Shown one piece after another: positions 26,161 through 34,258 of a stretch of 50,605 nucleotides of DNA. Source of the DNA: an uncultured Pseudomonadota bacterium (GTDB lineage: Bacteria; Pseudomonadota; Alphaproteobacteria; RF32; CAG-239); the NCBI GenBank assembly GCA_902495305.1, contig CABUWG010000007.1, forward strand, positions 1 to 50,605, read 5' to 3'. The position numbers were made by a program, and so were the translations under genes. Under the pieces are notes generated by a model that ran no database searches, was not told where the DNA came from, and saw nothing but the letters and a program-made list of their open reading frames with translations. Within the stretch, counting starts at the first letter, position 1. Each line of letters starts with the position of its first letter.

Positions 26161-27096
26161 TCAGGCCTTTTTCGGACGCAGCACGCCGGTCTTAATGCTC
26201 TTGAAAACCTGCGCCATCTTATCCAGTTTTTTCATATCCGGCTGCGGTTTGAAAAGCTTGGTGTAAAGATAAAGCGGAAAAGTCATCGTCAATGTCGGAC
26301 ATTTGCTGATTTTGCGAACATATTTCCAATAAGCCGAAACCGCGCGCACATTGAGCTTTGCCCGAATATCACAATCCAGATGCGGGCGGAGTTTGATAAA
26401 GTCGTAATAAGCCAGAAAGCGGTCATGGTCGAGCTGAATTTTATTGCCGGAAAGATTGCCGTCCTCTTGCGGCACCAACACCACATTGGCAAACATCTTA
26501 GCAATCCCGTTGGCATAAAAAGCCGCGCGCAGCGGAATGGTCTCGTCCTGAATAAACACGTCTTCGTCAGCGCCGTCGGCTTTTTGCAGCACATCTCGCT
26601 TAATCAACTGCCCCATCCGCGTAAAACGCCCGTCCAAAACCGCACGTAAAGCGTCTTTGCGGTAATAATATTTGAAACCGTCTTTCATAAACTCGTTCGT
26701 CAGTTCTTCTGCCGGCTTTCCGGTTTTGGTAAAAGTGCCGTAAACCATATCGGCGTCATATTCTTCTGCCAGCGCAATCATTCGCTCGGTGGAATCAATC
26801 GGAAAGATATCGTCGGAATCAAGCATTCTCACATATTTTCCGTGCGCCAGAGCAATCCCCTGATTAATCCGGATAGAAATCCCCTGATTCTTGGGGTTTC
26901 GTACAATCTGCACATTCGGCAGCCCTTTGGTCATTTCTTCAATAATCTCTACCGAACGGTCTTGAGAAACATCATCCACAAAAATAAACTCGGGATTCTT
27001 CAAACCGCTTTGGTTTAACAACGCTTTCAAAACCGACGGCAAAAATTTTTCTTTATTATAAACCGTCATCACAAAAGAAACGTCAATATCCGGCAT
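26161..27096 (-). CDS. Family 2 glycosyltransferase
   Basis: The ATG at 27096 follows a GAGGA site; an ATG four codons upstream (27108) would bury that site. The 311-residue GT-A enzyme begins VSFVMTVYNKEKF, continues with EFIFVDDVSQD, and carries the DxD motif as MLDSDD near residue 95. The C-terminal roughly 60 residues are basic and hydrophobic (YLYTKLFKPQ), perhaps membrane-facing. As first gene of the minus-strand glycan operon, it is followed by the ParB-like protein, a GT4 and the GT92-like enzyme. The sugar and acceptor are not predictable. Confidence 0.92.
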   Translation of the reverse strand: MPDIDVSFVMTVYNKEKFLPSVLKALLNQSGLKNPEFIFVDDVSQDRSVEIIEEMTKGLPNVQIVRNPKNQGISIRINQGIALAHGKYVRMLDSDDIFPIDSTERMIALAEEYDADMVYGTFTKTGKPAEELTNEFMKDGFKYYYRKDALRAVLDGRFTRMGQLIKRDVLQKADGADEDVFIQDETIPLRAAFYANGIAKMFANVVLVPQEDGNLSGNKIQLDHDRFLAYYDFIKLRPHLDCDIRAKLNVRAVSAYWKYVRKISKCPTLTMTFPLYLYTKLFKPQPDMKKLDKMAQVFKSIKTGVLRPKKA

Positions 27097-27201
27097 TACA
27101 GTCCTCATAAAAGTTAAAATTTTGCCTTATCCTATGCCAAAAACCCCGCCTTTGCAAGCCAGAAAACAAAGTTATCAAAAAAGCCTGCCGTGGTTTATTT
27201 A

Positions 27202-27239
27202 AAAAAGTAAAACAGCCCCTCGCAAAAGAAGCTGTTTTA
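27202..27239 (-). terminator. Terminator of the 27254 gene
   Basis: A 9-bp stem (TAAAACAGC/GCTGTTTTA) with a minus-strand T-run; it isolates the unknown gene from the glycan operon. Confidence 0.8.
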
Positions 27240-27253
27240 TAAATGTTATGCAA

Positions 27254-27850
27254 TTACGGCAATTGCACGTTCTCTTTCAAAAGCGTGCCATCCGGCAGAA
27301 AAAGATCACCTGTTTTTGGATTTTTGGCATAATAGGCACTTATCACCGGCAAGGTGATTCGAGCCGTTACATATTTGCCTTCAAAACTGGCAACTTTTCC
27401 CTCCTCCGACAACACATAAATTTTGTCGGAATCATTGTTTTCCTTCGCCAGAACACAGTCCCCTTCGGCATCAATGATACGGTAGTCAGGATAAGTCCCC
27501 AACGTTGCCAAAACATAACCGCCGGAATTCAGATGTTGTAACGGGGCGTGCCCCAAAGGTTTTACGACATAGCCGTTTTTCATTTTCCAGATATCCGACA
27601 CGGTCATCACCACACCGGATGAAAACACAACTCTTATCGCCTTTGGCGTTGACGTGCTGACAACGGCGGAATGCGTCATAGCAAAAGCTATCATTCCTTC
27701 ACCCTCACATATGTCAGACACACACCACTCGGGAACATCACAATTTTCATCCCCCAAAAAGATTTTTAATCCTTCTAGAACCAAAAATTTGCAACCGTTT
27801 TCTACTGAAATAACACTCCCATTCACCGCCTTTTTCTCAAATTTTTTCAT
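27254..27850 (-). CDS. Unknown 198-residue protein
   Basis: I do not recognise a family. The protein starts MKKFEKKAVNG and is mostly predicted beta-strand, with repeated strand-turn units (GCKFLVLEGLKIFLGD, GKVASFEGKYVTARI, GGYVLATLGTY) and glycines at turns. It has four cysteines in the first 120 residues and no signal peptide or membrane helix. Possible folds are a beta-sandwich or a short propeller-like domain. The gene is monocistronic, with its own terminator. Its leader is unusual: no Shine-Dalgarno, only A/T, with GTTAAC 18 bases before the ATG. Confidence 0.75.
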   Translation of the reverse strand: MKKFEKKAVNGSVISVENGCKFLVLEGLKIFLGDENCDVPEWCVSDICEGEGMIAFAMTHSAVVSTSTPKAIRVVFSSGVVMTVSDIWKMKNGYVVKPLGHAPLQHLNSGGYVLATLGTYPDYRIIDAEGDCVLAKENNDSDKIYVLSEEGKVASFEGKYVTARITLPVISAYYAKNPKTGDLFLPDGTLLKENVQLP

Positions 27851-28028
27851 TTTTTTTATTTTTTAATTGTTAACATTCAAGAAAAAGCATTACGGCAATT
27901 ACCGAACTTATTGATAATTTGCACAATAATACTTTTGATATTATCAATATAGCATAGAATCAATATCAAGGCAAGCATTATTTTAGACAAAATTTATGAA
28001 ATTTTTGTTACAATCTTTGCTTCATAAT

Positions 28029-28072
28029 AAAAAATGATTGATAAGAGCCAAATCCTCACTCCTATCAATCAT
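28029..28072 (-). terminator. Terminator of the DUF362 gene
   Basis: A 9-bp stem (ATGATTGAT/ATCAATCAT) with a 21-base loop and five T on the minus strand. The remaining 27875-28028 is AT-rich and shows nothing else identifiable. Confidence 0.75.
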
Positions 28073-28094
28073 AAAAAACTAAAGATTTCGTTTT

Positions 28095-29219
28095 CTACTT
28101 AACCTCAATCAGTTCATAGGCTCTGCTGCCGAGACCGATTTTTTCGGCATGGCTCAGACAGGCCTCCCAGTTGGTATCCGGATGCAAGAGATGAAACTTG
28201 TCTTTGCCGCAGCAATGGTCATGACATTTTTCGCTCAGTTCGTTATCCGTCATCAATGCCGGCGCATTAATTACCATATCGGCACAAGCCTGATCCAGCG
28301 CCACCGGATCAAAAGAAGCGGCAATTCCCAAATCCGGCACAAAAGCGGCGTCATTTCTGTCCCAGCAATCACATTCCGGCGACACGTTCATAATAAAGCT
28401 GATGTGAAAATTCGGCTTATCCTTCAAAACCGCCTTTGTATATTCGGCAATTTTATAATTCAATTCTTCGGAAGAATTATAACCGGAAACCACAGCCCCG
28501 TCAAACTGACACAAAGCCACACATTGGCCGCAGCCCACACAGTTGTCATAATTGATTTCGGCCTTGCGTGTCTGCTTGTTGACATGAACGGCATCATGCG
28601 CGCAATGTCTTTCACAAACCCCGCAGCCCACGCAATTGTCAACGTCAATCTTCGGCTGGGCCGTACAATGCATTTCCAACTTTCCGGGCACGGCACCGCC
28701 GCCCATGCCGAGATTTTTTAACGCCCCGCCGAAACCGGCCATTTCATGCCCCTTAAAATGTGTCAGGGAAATGACAATATCGGCGTCAACCAGCGCCGTG
28801 CCAATTTTCGGCGCCTTGCAGTACTCTCCGTTGATTTCAACTTCACGGTAATCCGTTCCCTTCAACCCGTCGGCAATAATCACCTGCGCCTGTGCCGAAA
28901 TCGGATTAAACCCGTTTTCCATCGCGCTTTGCAAATGGTCGACAGCATTTGCCCTGCGGCCAGAATACAACGTATTGCAATCGGTCAAAAACGGCTTGGC
29001 TCCCAAACCGCGCAGAATATTCACAATCTTTGCGGCATAATTCGGACGCAGATAAGCCAGATTCCCCGGTTCCCCGAAATGAATTTTCAATGCCGTAAAC
29101 TGGTCTTTGAAATCAATTTTCTCAATACCGGCGCGTTTCACCAGACGCTCCAGCTTTCCAAGCAGTCCGCCGTCACCACGGGCTCTCAGATTCGTAAAAT
29201 AAACTTGTGATTTTTCCAT
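28095..29219 (-). CDS. DUF362 protein with two 4Fe-4S clusters
   Basis: The 374-residue protein begins with the DUF362 domain (KIHFGEPGNLAYLRPNY, DCNTLYSG, LTHFKGHEMAGFGGALKNLGMG). It has a bis-ferredoxin insert at residues 196-206 (CVGCGVCERHC) and 227-237 (CVGCGQCVALC). Further downstream are VSPECDCWD and HDHCCGKDKFH, extra cysteine/histidine ligands. DUF362 proteins occur mostly in anaerobes and are thought to be electron carriers or metal-cluster-dependent enzymes, but their reaction is unknown. A strong site (GGAGG) precedes the ATG. It is likely monocistronic. Confidence 0.93.
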   Translation of the reverse strand: MEKSQVYFTNLRARGDGGLLGKLERLVKRAGIEKIDFKDQFTALKIHFGEPGNLAYLRPNYAAKIVNILRGLGAKPFLTDCNTLYSGRRANAVDHLQSAMENGFNPISAQAQVIIADGLKGTDYREVEINGEYCKAPKIGTALVDADIVISLTHFKGHEMAGFGGALKNLGMGGGAVPGKLEMHCTAQPKIDVDNCVGCGVCERHCAHDAVHVNKQTRKAEINYDNCVGCGQCVALCQFDGAVVSGYNSSEELNYKIAEYTKAVLKDKPNFHISFIMNVSPECDCWDRNDAAFVPDLGIAASFDPVALDQACADMVINAPALMTDNELSEKCHDHCCGKDKFHLLHPDTNWEACLSHAEKIGLGSRAYELIEVK

Positions 29220-29329
29220 AATGTTAACCTCCGTTATAAATCAGAGATTACTTCTGATAATTCATTTTTGCAAAACTTATTTGCAAAAGTCCTCAAACTT
29301 TGTACATCAGCTGCCGGACAAAATGCCGC

Positions 29330-29950
29330 TCAACCGGCCGAACTTAAATCTTGCCGGTATAAGTTCAGCTTCTCCTGCCAGTATTTTTTGTCCTCCGCCG
29401 TAATCTCACGCAAAACCCGACACGGGTTGCCTGCGGCAATGACATTATCCGGAACATTTTTGGTCACCACGGAACCCGAACCGATAATAACATTATTCCC
29501 GATGCTCACCCCCGGATTTATAACCGTATTGCCGCCGACCCAAACATCATTCCCGATTGTCACCGGCGCAGAAGTTTCCACGCCCAGCCGCCTGACGTCC
29601 GGATCTGTCGGATGCTGCGCCGCAAAGACACAAACCCTCGGCCCGAAAAGAACATTGTTGCCGATAACAATCCGGTTCTCATCAAGAATAATGCAGTCAT
29701 AATTGGCATAAAAATTATCGCCGGCATAAATATTGCAGCCGTAATCACAATAAAACGGCGGCTCGACATAAGGCTTTTCTCCGGTTTTTCCCCATAAATC
29801 CTTCAAGATTTCCATTCTCTTTTCCGTTTCTTCCTCTGTCGTCGCATTAAAAATTCTGAGCAGTTTTTTACATTTCTTATAATCCGCCGCCAACTCAGAA
29901 TCTCCAAACGGCATATAAAGCTCACCCTTCAGCATTCTTTCTTTTTGCAT
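29330..29950 (-). CDS. Maltose/galactoside-type O-acetyltransferase
   Basis: The ATG at 29950 follows a perfect AGGAGG site, so an apparent 46-residue upstream extension is discarded. The 206-residue protein has an N-terminal helical MAC domain (MLKGELYMPFGDSELAADYKKCKKLL) and a left-handed beta-helix with hexapeptide repeats (IVIGNN, VTIGND, VSIGNNVIIGSGSVV). The catalytic His is probably in AAQHP. It resembles maltose O-acetyltransferase and NodL/LacA-like enzymes, which acetylate sugars with acetyl-CoA. Given the glycan cluster nearby, it may modify polysaccharide, but it is not in that operon. It is divergent from ybaK. Confidence 0.92.
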   Translation of the reverse strand: MQKERMLKGELYMPFGDSELAADYKKCKKLLRIFNATTEEETEKRMEILKDLWGKTGEKPYVEPPFYCDYGCNIYAGDNFYANYDCIILDENRIVIGNNVLFGPRVCVFAAQHPTDPDVRRLGVETSAPVTIGNDVWVGGNTVINPGVSIGNNVIIGSGSVVTKNVPDNVIAAGNPCRVLREITAEDKKYWQEKLNLYRQDLSSAG

Positions 29951-30062
29951 CGTATTAATCCTCCTGAGCTTAAAATAATTCAGAAAATTTAAAAAAGATT
30001 TACAAAAAATTTTCAGCCGATAGAATAGCCAAAACATCATAACCAAAATCAACGGAACGCAA

Positions 30063-30536
30063 ATGACTGATTTCAAAACCAATGCCATGAGAATACTGGA
30101 CCGGCAGAAAATTAATTACAAACACTATTGCTATGCCGACAAACCGACAACCTGCGGAACCGAAGTCGCCGCCGTCTTGGGACAAAATCCGGCTCAGGTT
30201 TTCAAAACGCTGGTAACGGTGGGCAAATCCAAACAGCATTACGTATTTATGCTTCCGGTGGACAAAGAGCTTGATCTGAAAAAAGCCGCCGCCAGCGTTG
30301 GCGAAAAAGCCGTAGACATGCTCAAATCCAAAGAGCTCCTGTCCCTCACCGGCTATATTCACGGCGGTTGCTCGCCGATCGGCATGAAAAAATTTTTCAC
30401 AACCACAATTGACAGCTCCGCCCAAAATTTTGAAACCATAATCTACAGCGCCGGCAAAATCGGCTATCAGATAGAAACCTCCCTTGCCGACCTGCAAAAG
30501 GTCATCCGTTTTCAGTTGGCCGACATTACGGAATAA
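30063..30536 (+). CDS. ybaK: YbaK-type Cys-tRNA(Pro) deacylase
   Basis: The 157-residue protein fits YbaK/EbsC in length and pattern: an N-terminal segment (NAMRILDRQKINYKHYCYAD), QVFKTLVTVG with the conserved Lys, LPVDKELDLKKAAA, and the active-site loop GYIHGGCSPIGMKK. It hydrolyses Cys-tRNA(Pro) made by prolyl-tRNA synthetase in error. The ribosome site is weak (GGAACG). It is divergent from the acetyltransferase and well separated from the two-component system downstream. Confidence 0.93.
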   Translation: MTDFKTNAMRILDRQKINYKHYCYADKPTTCGTEVAAVLGQNPAQVFKTLVTVGKSKQHYVFMLPVDKELDLKKAAASVGEKAVDMLKSKELLSLTGYIHGGCSPIGMKKFFTTTIDSSAQNFETIIYSAGKIGYQIETSLADLQKVIRFQLADITE

Positions 30537-30688
30537 AAAAAAGCAGCCGTTTGAAAATCCCGCTGCCGCAATAGTCCGTTTTCAACTACGAAAGGATTAA
30601 AAAAAAATCGGGAACTACGATTAAACAAGGTACGGCAACAGCGGATATTCCAAAACAAAAAGCTGCTCTGAAGTGACTATATAAAGCC

Positions 30689-30710
30689 AATCTGAAAATA
30701 ATCTGAAATT
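30689..30710. promoter_or_regulatory. 11-bp direct repeats, probable OmpR/PhoB-type operator
   Basis: AATCTGAAAAT (30689-30699) and AATCTGAAATT (30700-30710) are adjacent and repeat with an 11-base period, the usual spacing for tandem binding of OmpR-family regulators. They lie about 100 bases before the response regulator gene, which suggests autoregulation. Confidence 0.6.
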
Positions 30711-30756
30711 TTATAAAAAAATAAGACATATTTTAGAATTATTTTTTATAAAATTT
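30706..30756. repeat. 15-bp perfect inverted repeat ahead of the two-component genes
   Basis: The sequence at 30706-30720 is the exact reverse complement of 30742-30756, with a 21-base AT-rich spacer. It starts within the second direct repeat. It could be an operator or a hairpin, since no coding sequence covers it. Confidence 0.7.
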
Positions 30757-30808
30757 GTTTGAAATTTCCGGCATTTACCGATACACTTTCAAACAAGGAG
30801 ACAACAAA

Positions 30809-31510
30809 ATGAAATTGCTTTTAGTAGAAGATGACGCCAAGCTCGGCGCCGTTATTCAGAAACTTCTGAATATAGAAGGCTTTCAAACCGACTGGGCACA
30901 AGACGGCAAAGAAGCCCTTGAATTTGTTTGGGACAACCGGCTCAACGCTTATGACGTGATTATACTGGACTGGATGCTGCCGGAAATCAGCGGCATTGAA
31001 ATCTGCAAAATCCTGCGGGGAGATTCCAAATACAATTATCAGGGCGGCATAATTTTCGTTACGGCCAAAGACAGCACGGAAGACTGCATAGCCGGCCTCA
31101 ATGCCGGTGCCGACGATTATATTGTCAAACCTTTCCAGACCGGAGAACTGATCGCCCGCGTTAATGCCGTCAGCCGCCGCAAGACCAAACCTTTTATTGA
31201 CGACATCTATACCAAAGAAGCCATCACGCTGGACAATACCCAAAACAGCATCTTCTATCAGGGCAAAAAACTCAGTCTCAGCCGCAAAGAATTTGACCTT
31301 TTCCGCCTGCTTTTCATCAACCACGGACAAGTCCTGCCCCGCGCCACGATTTTTGACAAAGTCTGGCCCGACAAACTTGACACCGGACCGGCAAGTTTGG
31401 ATTCGCACATCTACATGCTGCGCAAGAAACTCAAAAATTTCGTCCCCTTCGTTAATATCAAATTAATCAAGAACATCGGCTATACCATGGAAATCGGCGG
31501 CAATGATTGA
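30809..31510 (+). CDS. OmpR/PhoB-family response regulator
   Basis: The ATG at 30809 has an AAGGAG site 9 bases upstream; an earlier frame extension to 30755 is rejected. The 233-residue protein has a receiver domain with acidic pair DD at 8-9, phosphorylation site Asp54 (ILDWMLPE), Thr in VTAKD, and Lys in DDYIVKPF, then a winged-helix output domain (SRKEFDLFRLLF, KIGYTM-like end NIGYTMEI). Its gene overlaps the kinase gene by 8 bases, so the two form a cognate pair. Upstream direct and inverted repeats suggest control of its own promoter. The stimulus is not evident. Confidence 0.95.
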   Translation: MKLLLVEDDAKLGAVIQKLLNIEGFQTDWAQDGKEALEFVWDNRLNAYDVIILDWMLPEISGIEICKILRGDSKYNYQGGIIFVTAKDSTEDCIAGLNAGADDYIVKPFQTGELIARVNAVSRRKTKPFIDDIYTKEAITLDNTQNSIFYQGKKLSLSRKEFDLFRLLFINHGQVLPRATIFDKVWPDKLDTGPASLDSHIYMLRKKLKNFVPFVNIKLIKNIGYTMEIGGND

Positions 31511-32765
31511 AAAAATAAAAAAGAAACTGGTTCACAAATACACGGCTGTCATCACCGCAATGCTGCTGATTGTTTTCAGCGGCTGTTACTATATGTACCG
31601 CCAGATTATCACAAAATCAATCAATGACACACTCAATGATTATCTGTTGGAAGAAGTCTGGGAGGCTCAGGCATCACTAAAGATGAATCAGAACAAGTTT
31701 CAAATCCGCCAAAATGATGCCGACATAAATGCCATGAACCACTTTACTTTCTGGTTTCTGGGAGACAAGCTGATTTCATCGGAAGAATCCATCAATCAGG
31801 ATATTTCTCAAAAGCTTCAACAGCGCATGCTTTCAAAAAACTATCAGGAAAATACCATCTACTATGAAAACGTCAAATCCAACAACGTCAAATGGTACTT
31901 CAAAATGATGATGAAAAACCTGTACAACACCGAAGGCCAAATCATCGGCAAAGTTTTTGTGCTGGCCAATAATACGCCCATGAAACGCAGTTCCAAACAA
32001 TACGTCATTTCCATCCTGCTGATTATTTCGGCCCTGACCGGACTGGCCTGGCTGGTCGGCAGCTATCTTGCCGGCCGCGCCGTCAAACAGATTAACATCA
32101 TCTTTGACAAACAAAAACGCTTTGTATCCGACGCCTCGCACGAACTGCGCACGCCGCTCAGCGTCCTGCTGGCATACGTTGAACTGCTGGAAAAACAAAA
32201 AATTGCGCCCGATGTGACTTCGGAAATGAAAAACGAAATTCTGGGAATGTCCAAACTCACATCCAATCTGCTGGAACTTGCCCGTTCGGATAATAACCGC
32301 CTGCGTCCGGAATACCGGAAATTCAACTTAACAACCCAAACTCGCAAAATTATTGACAACTTCAAACCGGTGTTCAAACAAAAAAAATTATCAGTCACCC
32401 TTGATGCTCCGGAGAATATGACCATAAACGCCGACAGCGGCTTAATCAAACAATTGCTCTATATCCTGATTGATAACGCGGTCAAATACACGCCGGAAAA
32501 CAAAAACATCCATATCAGGCTGCAACAGCAAAAAAACAAAAACATTTTATCAATCCGCGATGAGGGCATTGGCATTTCCGAAACCGACCAACAACATATC
32601 TTTGAACGTTTCTATCGTGCCGAAAAATCCCGCAGCCGCAACGCCGGAGGCCTTGGACTGGGGCTTTCGCTGGCCGATATCATCGTCAAAGAACATAAAG
32701 GGCACATAGAAGTCCAAAGCGCTCCGGAAAAAGGCTCCTGTTTTACCGTCACCCTCCCGCACTGA
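31503..32765 (+). CDS. Sensor histidine kinase
   Basis: The 420-residue kinase has two membrane helices (about 16-34 and 168-189) enclosing a periplasmic sensor of about 130 residues. After a short linker comes a HisKA domain with phospho-His213 in SDASHELRTP, then an ATPase domain with N-box DNAVKYTP, G1 DEGIGIS and G2 GGLGLGLSLA. The sensor domain is rich in Asn, Gln and Lys and lacks a named domain that I recognise. There is no HAMP signature between helix and HisKA, only about 15 residues. It phosphorylates the regulator encoded just upstream. Confidence 0.95.
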   Translation: MIEKIKKKLVHKYTAVITAMLLIVFSGCYYMYRQIITKSINDTLNDYLLEEVWEAQASLKMNQNKFQIRQNDADINAMNHFTFWFLGDKLISSEESINQDISQKLQQRMLSKNYQENTIYYENVKSNNVKWYFKMMMKNLYNTEGQIIGKVFVLANNTPMKRSSKQYVISILLIISALTGLAWLVGSYLAGRAVKQINIIFDKQKRFVSDASHELRTPLSVLLAYVELLEKQKIAPDVTSEMKNEILGMSKLTSNLLELARSDNNRLRPEYRKFNLTTQTRKIIDNFKPVFKQKKLSVTLDAPENMTINADSGLIKQLLYILIDNAVKYTPENKNIHIRLQQQKNKNILSIRDEGIGISETDQQHIFERFYRAEKSRSRNAGGLGLGLSLADIIVKEHKGHIEVQSAPEKGSCFTVTLPH

Positions 32766-32855
32766 ACAAAATTGATTTTTGTTACAGATTAAGTCGGAAC
32801 CGAAGACCGTACATATTTTTCCCAAAAAATATCGACAATTTTGACAAAAACAGCA

Positions 32856-32884
32856 TTGACACAATATGCGATTTATGATACTAT
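32856..32884 (+). promoter_or_regulatory. Promoter for the 32930 gene
   Basis: TTGACA (32856-32861) and TACTAT (32879-32884) with a 17-base spacer; the transcript would start near 32891, giving a roughly 39-base A/U-rich leader. Confidence 0.55.
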
Positions 32885-32929
32885 TCTTCTTGTAACAAAA
32901 TTATTTATTAACCTCAAAAAATTAAAAAT

Positions 32930-34072
32930 ATGGAAAATTATTTTGAAAAATTGCATCAGTTATTGAACGAGAACGGTTACAAATGTAATGCAGACGGCCG
33001 AAAATTCATGCATGAAAACATGCCGGCCATAACACCGCGCAACGTCGGAAAGGAATGGGAAAAAATATTGAAATACGCTGAAAAAGTCGGAGGTTTCCCC
33101 CACGGCGCATATTTCAGTTATCGCAATGCCCAAAACGAAGTTGGTGTGGCAACGGCACATAATTTGTACAACCTGCCTTCCGGCATGATAAACCCAATTC
33201 TGGTTTGCTTTGGCGGAATGATGACGGCCCCGTTGTTTGCAATGGAAATATTGCGTTTCTATGCCAAACAGCATAACCGGCTGCTACCGTTTCTGGCAAT
33301 CGGAAAAGAAGGCAACAAAGGCCTTTTTGAAAAAGTTTTTAATCGGGAAAGCGGAATCATTATCCAAACCGAATATCAGGCTTATCTGAATATCATGGAA
33401 AAAATGGCACCGTCAGACTATGTTCGCGCTAATGAACAGGCTTTTCAAGACACCGATACCGCCGGAAATCTGGTAGAATTATACAACTTTGCCAAAAATC
33501 AGGGCATGCCGGAAGTAACATACGTTCTTTGTACGGGCAATCCGTTTTATGACAAACGCCTGTTTGCCGAATGGCTGCTGATGTTGAAAGATGAGAAATT
33601 CAGTGAAGTCAAAATCAATCTGATTATCGCTCACTGTCCGCTCTTCTTAAACGCACATGTACCGGAAGGACACATTTCAGAACTTCTGCTCGGTTACGCT
33701 GCCGCAAGTATCGGCCCGTTAATGAAAGATACAATCTCCTTTGACGGACAAACGACTTCTTCCAAACCGGAACGTTATCTGATGCCGGAAATGCAGGAAA
33801 CCGATTGGGAACAGTTCCGTAACCTGATTTGCCATTTTTCCAACATGGGCTGGCCGAATTATCAGGAAATCCTTTACGGTATTGAACACAAAGAAGCCGT
33901 AGCCAACATAATCGTTTCCGATTTGCAGGCCCGTCAAAGCTTCACGGCAGAAGATTATGACAACGGAATTCTTGCAGACATTGCCGACTACCAAAAAGTT
34001 ATCGGCAAATATGAAAGCGGAGATTTCAAGGAATATCTCAAAAACACACCGGATACACCATATTTTAATTAA
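32930..34072 (+). CDS. Unknown 380-residue protein
   Basis: No family is recognised. The protein has an N-terminal helical part (residues 1-60), then a strand-rich region (MINPILVCFGGMMTAPLFAME) and several Rossmann-like strands ending in small residues (ILVCFGG, TYVLCTGNPF, KINLIIAHCP). The segment TGNPFYDKRLFAEWLL recalls the DUF218/YdcF layout, but the diagnostic glutamates are not clear. No signal peptide or membrane helix is visible. An enzyme with an alpha/beta core is likely. The gene has its own promoter and terminator and an SD-less A/T-rich leader, with ATTAAC 16 bases before the ATG. It follows the two-component pair by 164 bases. Confidence 0.8.
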   Translation: MENYFEKLHQLLNENGYKCNADGRKFMHENMPAITPRNVGKEWEKILKYAEKVGGFPHGAYFSYRNAQNEVGVATAHNLYNLPSGMINPILVCFGGMMTAPLFAMEILRFYAKQHNRLLPFLAIGKEGNKGLFEKVFNRESGIIIQTEYQAYLNIMEKMAPSDYVRANEQAFQDTDTAGNLVELYNFAKNQGMPEVTYVLCTGNPFYDKRLFAEWLLMLKDEKFSEVKINLIIAHCPLFLNAHVPEGHISELLLGYAAASIGPLMKDTISFDGQTTSSKPERYLMPEMQETDWEQFRNLICHFSNMGWPNYQEILYGIEHKEAVANIIVSDLQARQSFTAEDYDNGILADIADYQKVIGKYESGDFKEYLKNTPDTPYFN

Positions 34073-34090
34073 CAAAAAATGTTGTATTCC

Positions 34091-34118
34091 AGCCCCTCTT
34101 CGGAGGGGTTTTTCTTTT
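34091..34118 (+). terminator. Intrinsic terminator with UUCG loop
   Basis: Eight-pair stem AGCCCCTC/GAGGGGTT capped by TTCG, followed by a T-rich tail. Confidence 0.92.
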
Positions 34119-34189
34119 TTAAATACCTTTGCCGGCACCGATTGTACAAATTTTCGAAAAAAAATATTATATTTCCTCCTCACATTAGC

Positions 34190-34218
34190 TTGACATGACA
34201 AAAATTTTGTACTATAAA
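34190..34218 (+). promoter_or_regulatory. Promoter of the flotillin gene
   Basis: A consensus TTGACA (34190-34195), 17-base spacer and TATAAA (34213-34218). Transcription near 34225 would give a leader of about 34 bases, almost only A and T. Confidence 0.85.
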
Positions 34219-34258
34219 TTTAAACGATAATTTTATTATTAATTTAAATTTTATTTTT

